A stretch of DNA of 64,000 nucleotides from Halomonas sp. HL-93. GTDB taxonomy: Bacteria; Pseudomonadota; Gammaproteobacteria; Pseudomonadales; Halomonadaceae. Within the stretch, counting starts at the first letter, position 1. Each line of letters begins with the position of its first letter. Location: contig NZ_LT593974.1 in the NCBI RefSeq assembly GCF_900086985.1, positions 3,224,001 through 3,288,000 of the forward strand, given 5' to 3'. The notes below the pieces were generated by a model. The model was given only the letters and a program-made list of their open reading frames with translations, did not search any database and was not told the origin of the DNA. This document shows positions 9,279 through 22,173 of the stretch, in pieces. The position numbers and the translations under genes were made by a program.

Positions 9279-10358
9279 ATGAGCGAGACACCGTCACAAG
9301 CTAGCGACACCCCAATCGTAAATGACTCCCCCGGCGAGCTGTTGGCCCGCCGCCGTGAACAACTTGGCATTGCCCTTAACGATGCCGCCCGGGCGCTGAA
9401 CCTACGCCCTGCTGTGGTAGAAGGCCTGGAACGCGATGATTACAGTGAAATTCCAGTGGTTACCTATCGCCGCGGTTACCTGCGCGCCTATGCCAAATAT
9501 TTAGCTATTGATGAACACTTGATACTGGATGCTTATCGTACACGCTTTGGCGAAGCCGACCTGGAGCGCAAAGTCACCCCCGTCGCGGTGACCAAGCCGC
9601 CTTCTCGCCTGGGTGCCTGGTTATTCAAGCTGGTCACGCTGTTCATTATTGTGGGGCTGATTGCCGTCACGGTGATGTGGTGGCAGAGCCGAGGGGGCAA
9701 CGAACTCCCTGAGATGGACTCGTCGTCTACAATGGAGGACGCACCTGCCGAGCAAGAAGACACAGGTGAGCTCAATGAGTCTTCACAGTCTGACCCAGAG
9801 CTTTCATCAAGCGAATCCGACGACGTCACCGACGAAGACACAGCGCTGAATGACTCGGCTACTGAGGACAGCAGCGCAGCGGAAAGTAATTTTGCCGCTG
9901 AAAACACCGCCGAAGATACCAGCGAGACAGGCAACGAAACACCCTCAGACTCTGCTGATTCGGCGCCGCTGATTGATGAAGAAGGTGCAGATGAGGCCAC
10001 CGAGTCGACCAACCTAGCAGAGACGGATAGCCAGTCCGACGGTGACGAAAGTAACGACGATGCCACAGGCGATGATGCCAATGAAGGCGACGAAACCACG
10101 GGTAACGATAGCAACACTAATCGTTTAGCGCTGACATTTAATGAACAGTCGTGGACAGAAATTATCGACGCCGATAACCAGCGTGTGCTGGTAGGTCTGC
10201 AAGAACCTGGCACCTCCACTGAGGTCGAAGGTCAGCCACCCTTCAGGCTCACCGTGGGCAACGTCACTGGCGTTGAACTGCGCTATCAAGGCGAAGACGT
10301 CGACTTATCGTCACGCGCAGGTGCCAACAACGTGGCTCGATTCACCTTGGGAGAGTAA
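9279..10358 (+). CDS. rodZ: Cytoskeleton protein RodZ (HTH domain, single TM)
   Basis: RodZ links MreB filaments to the inner membrane and helps keep rod shape. The 359-residue protein has an N-terminal helix-turn-helix ([15 protein letters not shown] to about residue 100), one TM (about residues 112-134, [15 protein letters not shown]), a periplasmic Asp/Glu/Ser/Thr-rich linker of about 145 residues, and a C-terminal DUF4115-like beta domain (from [13 protein letters not shown]). The strongly acidic linker is unlike the Pro/Thr-rich linker of E. coli RodZ and fits a halophile. It is followed by ispG after eight bases. Confidence 0.9.
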   Translation: MSETPSQASDTPIVNDSPGELLARRREQLGIALNDAARALNLRPAVVEGLERDDYSEIPVVTYRRGYLRAYAKYLAIDEHLILDAYRTRFGEADLERKVTPVAVTKPPSRLGAWLFKLVTLFIIVGLIAVTVMWWQSRGGNELPEMDSSSTMEDAPAEQEDTGELNESSQSDPELSSSESDDVTDEDTALNDSATEDSSAAESNFAAENTAEDTSETGNETPSDSADSAPLIDEEGADEATESTNLAETDSQSDGDESNDDATGDDANEGDETTGNDSNTNRLALTFNEQSWTEIIDADNQRVLVGLQEPGTSTEVEGQPPFRLTVGNVTGVELRYQGEDVDLSSRAGANNVARFTLGE

Positions 10359-10366
10359 CCCGACTT

Positions 10367-11482
10367 ATGCACGCTCATTCGCCTATCCAGCGCCGAGCTT
10401 CGCGCCAAATCCATGTAGGTAACGTCGCCGTGGGTGGAGATGCGCCCATTGCCGTTCAGAGCATGACCAATACGGACACGCTGGACGTGGCCGCGACCGT
10501 GGCGCAAATTGCACAGCTAGAGAAAGCTGGGGCTGATATCGTACGCGTGTCAGTGCCCGACATGGACGCCGCCGAGGCCTTTGGCAAAATCAAACGCCTG
10601 GCCAACGTGCCGCTGGTGGCCGACATCCATTTTGACTATAAGATTGCCCTGCGTGTGGCCGAGCTTGGCGTCGACTGCCTACGTATCAACCCGGGCAATA
10701 TTGGCCGTGAAGATCGCGTCCACGCAGTGGTTAGTGCAGCCCGCGAACATGGCATCCCCATCCGTATTGGCGTCAATGCAGGGTCGTTAGAAAAAGATCT
10801 GCAAAAAAAATACGGCGAACCGACGCCCGCGGCACTGGTCGAATCGGCCATGCGTCATATCGACTACCTGGACCGGCTGGATTTCCCCGACTTCAAGGTC
10901 AGTGTTAAAGCGTCGGATGTGTTTATGGCAGTGGCCGCTTACCGCGATTTGGCAACGCGTATTGAACAGCCGCTACACCTGGGTATTACCGAAGCAGGCG
11001 GACTTCGCTCCGGCACGGTAAAATCGTCCATTGGCCTTGGTATGCTGCTGATGGATGGTATCGGCGACACTATTCGCGTCTCGCTTGCGGCCGACCCAGT
11101 GGAAGAAATCAAAGTCGGCTACGACATGCTAAAAAGCCTCAGGCTGCGTGCCAAAGGCATCAACTTTATCGCCTGCCCGAGCTGCTCACGGCAGAATTTT
11201 GATGTCATCAGCACCATGAACCAGCTTGAAGAGCGCCTGGAAGACGTCATGACCCCTCTTGATGTCTCGGTCATTGGCTGTGTCGTTAACGGCCCAGGCG
11301 AAGCTAAAGAAACCGATATTGGCCTCACCGGCGGTAGCCCCGCCAACCTGGTGTATATCGACGGCAAACCGGCCAGCAAATTACGCAATGACCACCTCGT
11401 CGATGACTTGGAGCGGCTGATCCGCGACAAAGTACGCGAAAAACAGCAGCAGCAGGAAAACACGATCGCCCGTAGCGTTTAA
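10367..11482 (+). CDS. ispG: 4-hydroxy-3-methylbut-2-enyl diphosphate synthase IspG
   Basis: This [4Fe-4S] enzyme of the MEP isoprenoid pathway converts MEcPP to HMBPP. The 371-residue single-domain form is typical of proteobacteria. Motifs include [22 protein letters not shown], the cluster cysteines in CPSCSRQ and the third Cys in [13 protein letters not shown]. Its stop overlaps the first possible hisS ATG by one base. Confidence 0.96.
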   Translation: MHAHSPIQRRASRQIHVGNVAVGGDAPIAVQSMTNTDTLDVAATVAQIAQLEKAGADIVRVSVPDMDAAEAFGKIKRLANVPLVADIHFDYKIALRVAELGVDCLRINPGNIGREDRVHAVVSAAREHGIPIRIGVNAGSLEKDLQKKYGEPTPAALVESAMRHIDYLDRLDFPDFKVSVKASDVFMAVAAYRDLATRIEQPLHLGITEAGGLRSGTVKSSIGLGMLLMDGIGDTIRVSLAADPVEEIKVGYDMLKSLRLRAKGINFIACPSCSRQNFDVISTMNQLEERLEDVMTPLDVSVIGCVVNGPGEAKETDIGLTGGSPANLVYIDGKPASKLRNDHLVDDLERLIRDKVREKQQQQENTIARSV

Positions 11483-11517
11483 TGACGCCACGGGACAGCC
11501 GACCCAGGGAGTTTGCC

Positions 11518-12813
11518 TTGAGCAAGTCTGTAGCCAAAAAAATTCAAGCCATTCGTGGTATGAACGACCTATTGCCCAGCGAAAGCCCTCGCTGGCAATT
11601 TTTTGAAGGGAAAGTACGCCAGTTAATGCAGCGCTACGGCTTTGCGGAAATTCGCATGCCAATTGTTGAGCAAACTGCACTGTTCGCACGCTCCATCGGC
11701 GAAGTGACCGACATCGTCGAAAAAGAAATGTACACCTTCGACGACCGCAACGGGGATAGCCTCACCTTACGCCCTGAAGGCACCGCCAGCTGCGTGCGCG
11801 CTGCCATGGAGCACGGCCTTTTGCACAATCAGACCCAGCGGTTGTGGTACCAGGGGCCGATGTTTCGCCATGAGCGGCCGCAAAAAGGCCGCTATCGGCA
11901 ATTTCACCAAGTCGGCATTGAGGCCTACGGCTTCGAAGGCCCGGACATTGATGCCGAGGTCATTCTGCTCTCAGCCCGTCTATGGCAAGAGCTTGGGTTG
12001 ATGGAACACGTCACGTTAGAGCTTAATTCATTAGGTTCAAGCGAGGCCCGCGCCGCTTACCGCGACAAACTGGTAGCCTACTTCGAACAGCACCGCGAGG
12101 TGCTCGACGAAGACTCAAAGCGACGCCTAACCAGCAACCCGCTGCGTATTCTGGATTCCAAAAACCCGGCCATGGCCGAGATGCTCGATGGCGCACCGCG
12201 TTTGATGGATCACTTAGATGAGCCGTCACGTGAGCATTTTGAACAGCTAAAGGCCATGCTCGACGCGGCGGGCATCGGCTATGTAACCAACCCTCGGCTG
12301 GTACGTGGACTCGACTATTATTCGCGCACCGTGTTTGAGTGGACCACATCGGCACTTGGCAGCCAGGGCACCGTATGCGCAGGGGGCCGTTACGATGGCC
12401 TCGTCGAGCAGCTAGGTGGCAAACCCACTCCGGCGGTCGGCTTTGCCATGGGCATTGAGCGCTTGATTCTGCTGCTTGAGACCCTTGACTTAGTGCCCGA
12501 AGAAGCCGGCAGCGATGTGTACCTGCTACCGATGGATGAGGCGGCGACTATTTCCGCTATCACCCTGGCCGAACAGCTACGCAGTGAGCTGCCCTGGCTA
12601 CGCCTGCAATTGCATTGCGGCGGCGGCAGCTTTAAAAGCCGCATGAAAAAAGCCGACAAAAGCGGTGCAGCGTTCGCCCTGCTGCTAGGTGAGGACGAAT
12701 TAGCCGAGCAAGTCGTCACGCTTAAAGCGTTGCGCGACGACCAACCACAGCAACGCGTCCCCCAGGTGTCGCTGGCCCATGCGCTTAGCGAACAGCTAAC
12801 CCATACCCCTTAA
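11518..12813 (+). CDS. hisS: Histidyl-tRNA synthetase
   Basis: This class II synthetase charges tRNA-His. The conserved start [14 protein letters not shown] is present, with class II motif 2 ([17 protein letters not shown]), the histidine-binding [15 protein letters not shown], and motif 3 ([11 protein letters not shown]). I propose the TTG at 11518 as start because AGGGAG lies six bases upstream and the protein then begins like its homologues. An ATG at 11482, overlapping the ispG stop, would add 12 residues. Confidence 0.94.
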   Translation: MSKSVAKKIQAIRGMNDLLPSESPRWQFFEGKVRQLMQRYGFAEIRMPIVEQTALFARSIGEVTDIVEKEMYTFDDRNGDSLTLRPEGTASCVRAAMEHGLLHNQTQRLWYQGPMFRHERPQKGRYRQFHQVGIEAYGFEGPDIDAEVILLSARLWQELGLMEHVTLELNSLGSSEARAAYRDKLVAYFEQHREVLDEDSKRRLTSNPLRILDSKNPAMAEMLDGAPRLMDHLDEPSREHFEQLKAMLDAAGIGYVTNPRLVRGLDYYSRTVFEWTTSALGSQGTVCAGGRYDGLVEQLGGKPTPAVGFAMGIERLILLLETLDLVPEEAGSDVYLLPMDEAATISAITLAEQLRSELPWLRLQLHCGGGSFKSRMKKADKSGAAFALLLGEDELAEQVVTLKALRDDQPQQRVPQVSLAHALSEQLTHTP

Positions 12814-12894
12814 ATGGACGGCAGGCATACCCTGCCGCTCGACCCATTATGACCTTGCCCAGAGCGGCGGTCATTGCTGAATAGGAGGCCGCCC

Positions 12895-13551
12895 GTGGCG
12901 GATAGAAGCGAAGACGAACAGCTGGATGTGATCAAGCGCTGGTGGAAAGAAAACGGCACGTCACTGATAGCTGGCGCTGCGCTAGCGGCAGCCGGCGTGT
13001 TTGGCTGGAACGCTTGGCAAGATTACCAAACCGGAAAATCCGAGGCGGCGTCGGTGCGCTACCAGGATCTGGTAAGTCTCGCAGCTGGAAACGAACTCGA
13101 AGGCGACCAGCTCAGCGAAGCCCGCGAGATGGTCGATGAGATTGTCAGCGAGCACGACGATACCCTATACGCCGAGTTGGCCTTATTGCTTGACGCACGC
13201 CTGGCCGTCCAGCAAGACGATTTGGACAGTGCTGCTGAATCGCTCAGCCAGGTGGCGGAATCCTCCGAGCGGCGTTACGTGCAAAGCCTTGCATGGCTGC
13301 GTTTAGCGCGTATCGCCATCGCTAATGAACAGCCAGAAGACGCACTCGAATTACTCGACGAACCCATTACTGAGACCCTGGCGGCACAGCAAGCCGACGT
13401 GCAGGGCGATGCCTATCTAGCAATGGGCCAGAACGATCAGGCGCGTGACGCCTGGCAACGCGCTCTGGAACTGGCACAGGAACAAGATCAGCCGCTTTAT
13501 GGCGTGCAATTCAAGCTTGACGATCTCGGCGCTGAGGAGACAGCTCAATGA
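12895..13551 (+). CDS. yfgM: Periplasmic chaperone-like TPR protein YfgM
   Basis: YfgM is an inner-membrane protein with one N-terminal TM and a periplasmic TPR domain that works with PpiD near the Sec translocon. The 218-residue product has a short cytoplasmic start (SEDEQLDVIKRWWKENG), a TM at about residues 18-38 and helical repeats. GTG 12895 is chosen because AGGAGG lies six bases upstream. The stop overlaps the bamB start (ATGA), so translation of the two is probably coupled. Confidence 0.9.
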   Translation: MADRSEDEQLDVIKRWWKENGTSLIAGAALAAAGVFGWNAWQDYQTGKSEAASVRYQDLVSLAAGNELEGDQLSEAREMVDEIVSEHDDTLYAELALLLDARLAVQQDDLDSAAESLSQVAESSERRYVQSLAWLRLARIAIANEQPEDALELLDEPITETLAAQQADVQGDAYLAMGQNDQARDAWQRALELAQEQDQPLYGVQFKLDDLGAEETAQ

Positions 13552-14759
13552 AACCCTTGTTTTCAACATCTACGCTTTCGAAATCCATGTTTTCGAAATC
13601 TGTGTTTTCAACCCCCATGATGCGCGCCACCCTAGGCGCCGCGGCGCTCGCCCTATTGGCTGGCTGTGCAAGCAAAAACGAACCCGCCTACACGCCCAAA
13701 GAACTTAAAAGCTTCGAGGAGAGCGCGTCCCTTGAGAGCCTTTGGCAAGAGGACGTAGGCGACGGCCTTGGCCGTGCGCGTTACCCCATCACCCCGGCAC
13801 GCGAAGGCGATAACCTGTTCGCCGCCGATGCTAATGGCGTGGTCATGTCATTTGCCGCCGATGATGGCGAGGAGCGCTGGGAAGTCGACCTAGATACCCC
13901 CATTTCCAGCGCTTTAACCGCCATTGCTGGTCAGGTGTACCTCGGCACCCGCGACGGTGAAGTCATTGCGCTGGATCAGAGCGACGGTAGCGTTAGCTGG
14001 CGCTCACGAGTGTCCAGCGAGGTATTGGCCGCTCCCCAAGCCAACCCGGAGTTGCTGGTCGTGCAAAGCATCGACGGTCAGGTGACCGCGCTTGATCGCA
14101 ATAGTGGTGAAGAACGCTGGGTATATACCAGCTCTCAGCCGTCACTCACTCTGCGCGGCACCGGCACACCGATGGTCATCGAACCGGTAAGCTTTGTCGG
14201 TCAAGCTAATGGCCGTCTGGCCACTATTGATAACCGCAACGGCCAGCCGCTTTGGGATATGCAAATTGCTACACCTCAGGGTCAAAGCGAAGTCGAACGC
14301 CTGGTTGATATTGCCGGGCAACCCGTACTCAGCCCGGAAGGACGCCTGTTTGTAACGAGTTATAACGGGCAGCTGGTAGCACTGGAAGCGACGCGCGGTA
14401 ATGTCCTTTGGGAACGCGAACTCTCCAGCCGCCACACCCCCTTGCTGGTAGGTAATTTACTATTTGTGGTCACCGATGAAAGCCATGTGGTCGCCATTGA
14501 CACTAGTAACGGCCAGGAAGTATGGCGTAACGATGAGTTGGAAGACCGCTGGCTGACAGCCCCATCATTTGCCGATGGCCGCTTGGTGTTTGGCGACTTT
14601 GAAGGCTATGTGCACCTGATCGATGCCCGTGAAGGCGAGCTTGTGGGTCGCTCTGAAGTCGACGGCTCGGGGATTAGCGTCCCAGCGATCACCGACGGCA
14701 ATGTGATTCATGTACTGGCTAATGACGGGCACTTAGAAACGCTGGAAATCTCTCCATGA
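13548..14759 (+). CDS. bamB: Outer membrane protein assembly factor BamB
   Basis: This lipoprotein of the BAM complex helps insert beta-barrel proteins. A signal peptide ends in the lipobox LLAGC, followed by an eight-bladed propeller built of PQQ-like repeats (for example [17 protein letters not shown] and [17 protein letters not shown]). The start at 13548 has a good GAGGAG site. It adds about 23 residues with a repeated MFSKS-like element before the hydrophobic core; a later ATG near 13617 would give a normal-length signal peptide but lacks a visible ribosome site. Confidence 0.93.
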   Translation: MKPLFSTSTLSKSMFSKSVFSTPMMRATLGAAALALLAGCASKNEPAYTPKELKSFEESASLESLWQEDVGDGLGRARYPITPAREGDNLFAADANGVVMSFAADDGEERWEVDLDTPISSALTAIAGQVYLGTRDGEVIALDQSDGSVSWRSRVSSEVLAAPQANPELLVVQSIDGQVTALDRNSGEERWVYTSSQPSLTLRGTGTPMVIEPVSFVGQANGRLATIDNRNGQPLWDMQIATPQGQSEVERLVDIAGQPVLSPEGRLFVTSYNGQLVALEATRGNVLWERELSSRHTPLLVGNLLFVVTDESHVVAIDTSNGQEVWRNDELEDRWLTAPSFADGRLVFGDFEGYVHLIDAREGELVGRSEVDGSGISVPAITDGNVIHVLANDGHLETLEISP

Positions 14760-16159
14760 CACCCGTGATTGCATTAGTTGGCCGCCCCAATGTGGGTAAG
14801 TCGACGCTGTTTAACCGTCTTACCCGTTCACGGGACGCCCTGGTGGCCGACTTTCCTGGCCTGACCCGTGATCGCAAGTACGGCAACGGCATGCTGGGTA
14901 ATAAAGCCTATACCGTGATCGACACCGGCGGCATCAGCGGCGACGAAGAAGGCATTGATGCGGCGATGGCGGAGCAGTCGCTGGCCGCCATCGACGAAGC
15001 CGATATCGTGCTATTTCTTGTCGATGCGCGGGCAGGGTTAAACGTGGCTGACCAAGCCATTGCCAACCACCTACGGGTCAACCAGAAGAAAACCTGGCTG
15101 GTGGTGAATAAGACCGATGGGTTGGAAGAACACTCTGCCATGGGCGATTTCTGGTCAATTGGCCTGGGCGACCCCTGGCCGATTGCAGCGGCTCACGGGC
15201 GTAATGTATCGACCTTAATGGATACCGTGCTTGAGCCCTTCCCCGAGCGCGATGCCGATATACCCGCCGACACTGGCACCAAGGGCATTCGTATTGGCGT
15301 TATCGGTCGCCCGAACGTAGGTAAATCGACGCTGGTCAACCGCCTACTGGGCGAAGAGCGCGTTGTGGTGTTTGACGAAGCCGGCACCACGCGGGACGCG
15401 ATCGAAATCCCCTTCGAACGCCGCGGCAAACCTTACGTTCTGATCGATACGGCCGGGGTACGGCGGCGTAAAAACGTGAGCGAAATCGCCGAGAAATTCT
15501 CGATTATCAAGACCCTCGATGCCATTAAAGAATGCCATGTGGCGGTGATGGTACTCGATGCCCGTAGCGGGCTGGTCGAGCAAGACCTGCACCTACTGGA
15601 TTACGTCCTCACCTCAGGCCGCGCGCTGGTGCTGGCCGTCAATAAGTGGGATGGTCTGGAAAGCGAAGCAAAAGATAAGATGCGCAACGAGATCAAGCGA
15701 CGTCTAGGCTTTGCTGACTACGCTGAGATGCACTTTATCTCAGCGCTACACGGTACGGCGGTAGGCGATCTTTATCCTTCGATTGAGCGCGCTTTTAATG
15801 CTGCCAACGCCCACTGGTCGACCAACCGCTTGACCACCCTGCTTCAGGACGCCGTCAGCCAGCATCCGCCACCGATGATTCACGGGCGGCGCATCAAGTT
15901 GCGTATGGCCCACCAAGGCGGCAGCAACCCGCCGATTATTGTCGTGCATGGCAATCAGACCGATTCACTGCCCGACGCCTACCGCCGCTATTTGACCAAT
16001 ACTTTCCGCAAGGTGCTGAAAGTGCGCGGCACCCCCATGCGCTTTGAGTTTCGCTCCGGCGACAACCCCTTTGACCATATGGCAGGCGCCAGCGACAAGG
16101 AGAAAGCCAAAAAGCGCGAGCTCAACCGTACCAAAGAGGCGCGCAAAAGCCGCCGCTAA
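14756..16159 (+). CDS. der: Ribosome-associated GTPase Der (EngA)
   Basis: This double-GTPase is needed for 50S ribosome assembly. Two G domains are visible, each with a P-loop ([14 protein letters not shown] near residue 10; [14 protein letters not shown] near residue 185), DTGG/DTAG G3 motifs and NKxD motifs (NKTD, NKWD). The C-terminal KH-like domain and a basic tail ([16 protein letters not shown]) follow. It overlaps bamB by four bases. Confidence 0.96.
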   Translation: MTPVIALVGRPNVGKSTLFNRLTRSRDALVADFPGLTRDRKYGNGMLGNKAYTVIDTGGISGDEEGIDAAMAEQSLAAIDEADIVLFLVDARAGLNVADQAIANHLRVNQKKTWLVVNKTDGLEEHSAMGDFWSIGLGDPWPIAAAHGRNVSTLMDTVLEPFPERDADIPADTGTKGIRIGVIGRPNVGKSTLVNRLLGEERVVVFDEAGTTRDAIEIPFERRGKPYVLIDTAGVRRRKNVSEIAEKFSIIKTLDAIKECHVAVMVLDARSGLVEQDLHLLDYVLTSGRALVLAVNKWDGLESEAKDKMRNEIKRRLGFADYAEMHFISALHGTAVGDLYPSIERAFNAANAHWSTNRLTTLLQDAVSQHPPPMIHGRRIKLRMAHQGGSNPPIIVVHGNQTDSLPDAYRRYLTNTFRKVLKVRGTPMRFEFRSGDNPFDHMAGASDKEKAKKRELNRTKEARKSRR

Positions 16160-16340
16160 GCGTTGGCGTATAAGCCTTTTCGGCCTACTACCCAGTGGGC
16201 CGCAAACTGCCCGGCTGTTCGGCCGCTGCGACCACCGCGCAGGGTCGCAAAGCGCAGCGCTTCAGCACGGGCGCGGGCGGCAACCAATGGTCTAGCCGGT
16301 CAAGTAAACGGGTTAGGCGCTGGCTCAGTTCGGCACCCAT
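16156..16340 (-). pseudogene. Probable remnant of a DUF815-type ATPase gene (internal deletion)
   Basis: On the minus strand, ATG at 16340 opens a frame reading MGAELSQRLTRLLDRLDHWLPPAP, which resembles the N-terminus of DUF815 ATP-binding proteins as I recall them. In another frame, ending at the stop at 16156, the sequence reads EALRFATLRGGRSGRTAGQF, which resembles the C-terminal signature of the same family (RGxRSGRxAxQF). The ATPase core between them is absent and the halves are out of frame. This looks like a gene reduced by an internal deletion, lying convergent to der. Family memory only; not checked by search. Confidence 0.45.
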
Positions 16341-16438
16341 AAAAACTCGCCTGGTAAATTATGCTTGTGAGGATTGATTTACCCCGTACAAGGGTTATCT
16401 TTGGGCCAGGAATTCACTTATTAAAAGGAAAGACACTC

Positions 16439-17242
16439 ATGCGCTGGTTTCGCCCTCTTGCTATTACCGCTCTATGTGCTTCTGTCGCGGCCTGCTCGAC
16501 CTCACCTACCGGCCGCTCGCAACTGCTGCTGTTATCCGACGACGAGCTCAATAATATGGGCAGCAAAGCTTTCAACCAATATCAACAGGACTTGCCTAAC
16601 GCCGATCAGGCGAGTCAGCGCTACGCTCAATGTATCTCTGACGCCATTGTTGCGGAGCTCCCCGAAGAGCAGCAACAGCTAGACTGGCAAATCCGCGTCT
16701 TCGAATCTGAAGAGCCCAACGCCTTTGCACTCCCCGGCGGCTATATGGGTTTACATACCGGCATGTTGGATATCGCTACCAGCCAAGACCAGGTGGCGTC
16801 GGTTGTCGCCCATGAAATCGGCCACGTGCTGGCCAAGCATTCCAATGAGCGGGCATCCACTGAAAGCGCCACTCAGTTGGGTCTCTCGGTCCTTTCCAGC
16901 GCGTCTGGCCTTGAAGGCGCGGGCGGTGATCAACTGATGGGGGTGCTCGGCATGGGGGCGCAATATGGCATTATGCTGCCCTTCTCGCGCCGCCATGAAA
17001 GCGAAGCGGATTCCATTGGCCTGGATCTGATGGCCCAAGCCGGATTTGACCCGCGTGAAAGCATTACCCTGTGGCAGAACATGCAGCAGGCCTCTGGCGG
17101 CGGCGAGCCACCCGCATGGATGTCGACTCACCCAAGCAAAGGCCAGCGCATTGAAGGACTGGAAGCCGGCATGAGCGACGCCATAGCCACCTTTGAACAA
17201 GCGCGCAATAACGGCCGCACGCCTGACTGTCCACGCCCTTAA
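16439..17242 (+). CDS. M48 family metalloprotease, predicted lipoprotein
   Basis: This 267-residue envelope zinc peptidase resembles LoiP/YggG and the protease part of BepA. A signal peptide with lipobox-like VAAC is followed by a domain with the zinc motif HEIGHVLAKH (HExxH) and the third-ligand region SRRHESEADSIGLDLM. The start at 16439 is supported by AAAAGGAAAG upstream; a longer frame from 16361 has no ribosome site. Likely role: quality control of outer-membrane or periplasmic proteins. The exact substrate is unknown. Confidence 0.88.
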   Translation: MRWFRPLAITALCASVAACSTSPTGRSQLLLLSDDELNNMGSKAFNQYQQDLPNADQASQRYAQCISDAIVAELPEEQQQLDWQIRVFESEEPNAFALPGGYMGLHTGMLDIATSQDQVASVVAHEIGHVLAKHSNERASTESATQLGLSVLSSASGLEGAGGDQLMGVLGMGAQYGIMLPFSRRHESEADSIGLDLMAQAGFDPRESITLWQNMQQASGGGEPPAWMSTHPSKGQRIEGLEAGMSDAIATFEQARNNGRTPDCPRP

Positions 17243-17352
17243 CTGAACCGTTAATATCGGTATGGCATCGCCACTGTCGTTAGCCAATGGTGGTGCCATC
17301 TCTGATAGCTTACGCTATCTGCTCTTACCCGCCCGTTTTAACCCGCGTTCAC

Positions 17353-19688
<2,336 letters not shown>

Positions 19689-19727
19689 GGATTCTCCACC
19701 CGTAATGGTAAAGGAAACATCATCTTA

Positions 19728-20837
19728 TCATGGGCGTGGCAAACGCACCCAGCCTCCTGCCCGTGACGCTACCCAGCCGTCGATTTCCAGCATCAGCAGG
19801 CGCTGCTGACACTCGCTCACCGAACTGCCGCTTTGCTGAACCAGTGCGTCGATGGGCGTGGGCGAGGCACCCAACAAGCCGAGCAGGGCATCGGGCAGCG
19901 GTTCGTCTGCTGGCATAGACGATGCAGCGGAAAGATCAGCCATAGGTGGCGGTAGAAACTCGCTCGCCCAATGCTGCAGCTCATTGACGATGTCCTCGGG
20001 GTCGCAGGCCATCGCAGCACCCTGGCGCAGCAGCTGCAAACAACCGCGTGCCTGCTGATTATGCAACGAGCTAGGCAGGGCAAACACATCGCGGCCCTGC
20101 TCCATAGCCAGGCGGGCACTTACCAGTGAGCCGCTTTTCTCGGCCGCCTCGACCACCAGCGTGCCCAGCGACAATCCTGTCACGATGCGGTTGCGACGCG
20201 GAAAAAACGCCGGATGGGCAACAGTGCCCGGCGGGTGTTCGGCCAGCACCAGGCCACCCGGCGAATCGCTAAGCTGCTGGTAAAGCGCACGATGGCGGGC
20301 AGGGTAAATCACATCAATCCCACACCCCAATACCGCCACGCTGCTGCCACCTGCATCCAACGCGGCCTGCTGGGCCACGCCATCAACGCCTAGTGCCATC
20401 CCGCTGACAATACACCAGCCCCGGCGCGCCAATTCCCGGGCAAAGGTTTTGGCATTATGCGCGCCTTCAGCGGTGGGCCGACGCGTACCCACCATGGCCA
20501 GCGTTGGACGCTCAAGCGCGCTGAGATCGCCCTGCGCCCACAGCACCGCTGGCGGATCAGCTATTTGATTCAATAGCGGCGACCACGCCGGGTGGTCGCG
20601 GTGCAAAATAGTCCGCCCCGGTGCGTTTGATTGCCAAGCCAGGCTTGCCTCAACCGCACGCTGCAAAGGACTCTTTGACGGATGTTCATACCATAATCGA
20701 AGCGCGCTGGCCGCTTTGCTAGGCAAGGCTGCCAGCCAGCCTTCCGGCCATTGCGGTTGTCGCGCCACCAGCTCAGCAATGCGCTGAGGCCCCACGCCGG
20801 GTAATGCATTGACCACCAACCACTCCCTGGTATCCAT
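19728..20837 (-). CDS. dprA: DNA-processing protein DprA
   Basis: DprA binds incoming single-stranded DNA and loads RecA during natural transformation. It has an N-terminal helical domain (GVGPQRIAELVARQ), the Rossmann fold with VGTRRPTAEG, SGMALGVDGVAQQAAL, VAVLGCGIDVIYP and FPRRNRIVTGLS, and a C-terminal winged-helix segment. The start is the ATG at 20837, five bases after AAGGAG; the preceding in-frame GTG overlaps the spacing. The presence of dprA alone does not prove competence. Confidence 0.93.
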   Translation of the reverse strand: MDTREWLVVNALPGVGPQRIAELVARQPQWPEGWLAALPSKAASALRLWYEHPSKSPLQRAVEASLAWQSNAPGRTILHRDHPAWSPLLNQIADPPAVLWAQGDLSALERPTLAMVGTRRPTAEGAHNAKTFARELARRGWCIVSGMALGVDGVAQQAALDAGGSSVAVLGCGIDVIYPARHRALYQQLSDSPGGLVLAEHPPGTVAHPAFFPRRNRIVTGLSLGTLVVEAAEKSGSLVSARLAMEQGRDVFALPSSLHNQQARGCLQLLRQGAAMACDPEDIVNELQHWASEFLPPPMADLSAASSMPADEPLPDALLGLLGASPTPIDALVQQSGSSVSECQQRLLMLEIDGWVASRAGGWVRLPRP

Positions 20838-20875
20838 CACATCTCCTTGCTCAATGTCTTAGCGCCCTTAACTAT

Positions 20876-21928
20876 TTAACGTGGCGGCGTCCGCACCTGA
20901 TCACCAACCTCTAGTACCGTTGAGGCTTCCATCACCAACGCATAGCTCACGCGATCATAAGGCTTGAAGACCATCAAGGTACCAGCGACCTCACTAGGCA
21001 GTGTCAGCGGCGCCTGGCTGCGCGGATCACTGACCACCTCACCTTGCTGGGCAATCTGGAAAACATGCCCGGCCTGTACGCCATCCAGCGTGCCTAGATC
21101 GATGGTCACCACCTGGAGACGGCCGATAAAGCGCACGCCGCCCGGCACGCCAATCAGCGCCCCGGATAGCTCATTACGCGGGGCTCTCGGCACCATTTCG
21201 TCACTTAGCCGCGGCGTTTCCAGCGGTAAGACAAGGTCATTATTGCGGACTTCCTGATGGGCGCTTAGCACTTCTAGCTGGGCGATATCCTCTTCGGCGC
21301 GCACGTAGCGGGCCTCACCGATCTTGATCAGCTCGGTACCCAGCGCAGTGCCATCATCAGCCACATAGGCCTCGGCGGGCCGATAAATTCCCAGGTTAGT
21401 TTGTGTTGGCACCTGCCCTCTCACATATAGCGAATCCCCCGCTCCGCTGATCAAGCGCCCCTGGTTACCGGCCACGACATAGGCCAACGCGCCGTCGGCG
21501 GGGTCGCCATTAACGATACGGTGGCCGCGCAAAAACGGCTGGATAACACTTGCGTCGATCGGTGAAATGGCTTCACGGCGAGGCACAGTCCGCATCTGGG
21601 GCGACAGTTTCACCACCTGCTGCTCTCGGGAAAGCGACAGACACGGGGCACCCTGGCAATCGCTCAGGGTGATTACATCGCCGGGGTAAATGAGATGAGG
21701 ATTGTCGATATCAGGATTGGTTTGCCATAGCTCGGGCCAGTGCCAAGGTGCATGCAAGAACCGGCCGGCAAGGTCCCAAAGGGTGTCACCTGTCACCACG
21801 GTGTAACGCTCAGGGGCCGAATCGCGGACGCGCTCCCAGGCGCTGGCGTCAAGCGTGATCAATAGACACATTACGCCAATGAGCCAACCGCCCACCACGG
21901 CTCGATGCCTGTGTTGTCTAGCCCCCAT
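20876..21928 (-). CDS. LysM-domain protein, exported
   Basis: The 350-residue protein has an N-terminal hydrophobic signal (WLIGVMCLLITLDASA) and then one LysM domain (YTVVTGDTLWDLAGRF to LIYPGDVITL), which binds peptidoglycan. A long beta-rich C-terminal region of unknown function follows. The start at 21928 has a good GGGAGG site; the frame extends ten codons further without one. It lies upstream of dprA on the same strand and divergent from def, an arrangement seen in many gammaproteobacteria. Role probably cell-wall attached; partner unknown. Confidence 0.85.
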   Translation of the reverse strand: MGARQHRHRAVVGGWLIGVMCLLITLDASAWERVRDSAPERYTVVTGDTLWDLAGRFLHAPWHWPELWQTNPDIDNPHLIYPGDVITLSDCQGAPCLSLSREQQVVKLSPQMRTVPRREAISPIDASVIQPFLRGHRIVNGDPADGALAYVVAGNQGRLISGAGDSLYVRGQVPTQTNLGIYRPAEAYVADDGTALGTELIKIGEARYVRAEEDIAQLEVLSAHQEVRNNDLVLPLETPRLSDEMVPRAPRNELSGALIGVPGGVRFIGRLQVVTIDLGTLDGVQAGHVFQIAQQGEVVSDPRSQAPLTLPSEVAGTLMVFKPYDRVSYALVMEASTVLEVGDQVRTPPR

Positions 21929-22011
21929 CCAAACCCTCCCTACCCGACTTGGCGTCACACACTGAGGCGCCGGGCAGGCATGCCCGGAACATTGACAGCA
22001 TGATATAGTGG

Positions 22012-22101
22012 TCGATCATAAAGTATATTGATTGCAATGTGCGGCTCACGGAGCCGTTGGATACAAAGTACGTCGATCATAGAGTACTCGATCATAAAGT
22101 T
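22012..22101 (+). repeat. Three direct copies of TCGATCATARAGT upstream of def
   Basis: The 13-base unit occurs at 22012-22024, 22073-22085 (one mismatch) and 22088-22100. The last two copies are 15 bases apart start to start. They lie in the roughly 245-base space between the divergent LysM and def genes, 74-162 bases before the def ATG. Copies each contain the palindromic core TCGATCA-like GATC. They may be protein-binding sites or a short local duplication. Confidence 0.6.
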
Positions 22102-22173
22102 CTTGGGCACGCGGCGCTGTTAGCGGTGCTCCCAAGCGATTATTCAGCTCAGCATAACGGTGGTAGCAACGCC

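Noticed and set aside
9533..10219. 228-codon open frame on the minus strand opposite rodZ
   Set aside because: It is the Ser/Val-rich shadow of the acidic RodZ linker with no ribosome site or recognisable domain.
21970..21987. CCGGGCA/TGCCCGG hairpin near the LysM gene start as a terminator
   Set aside because: No T run on either strand and no gene ends here.
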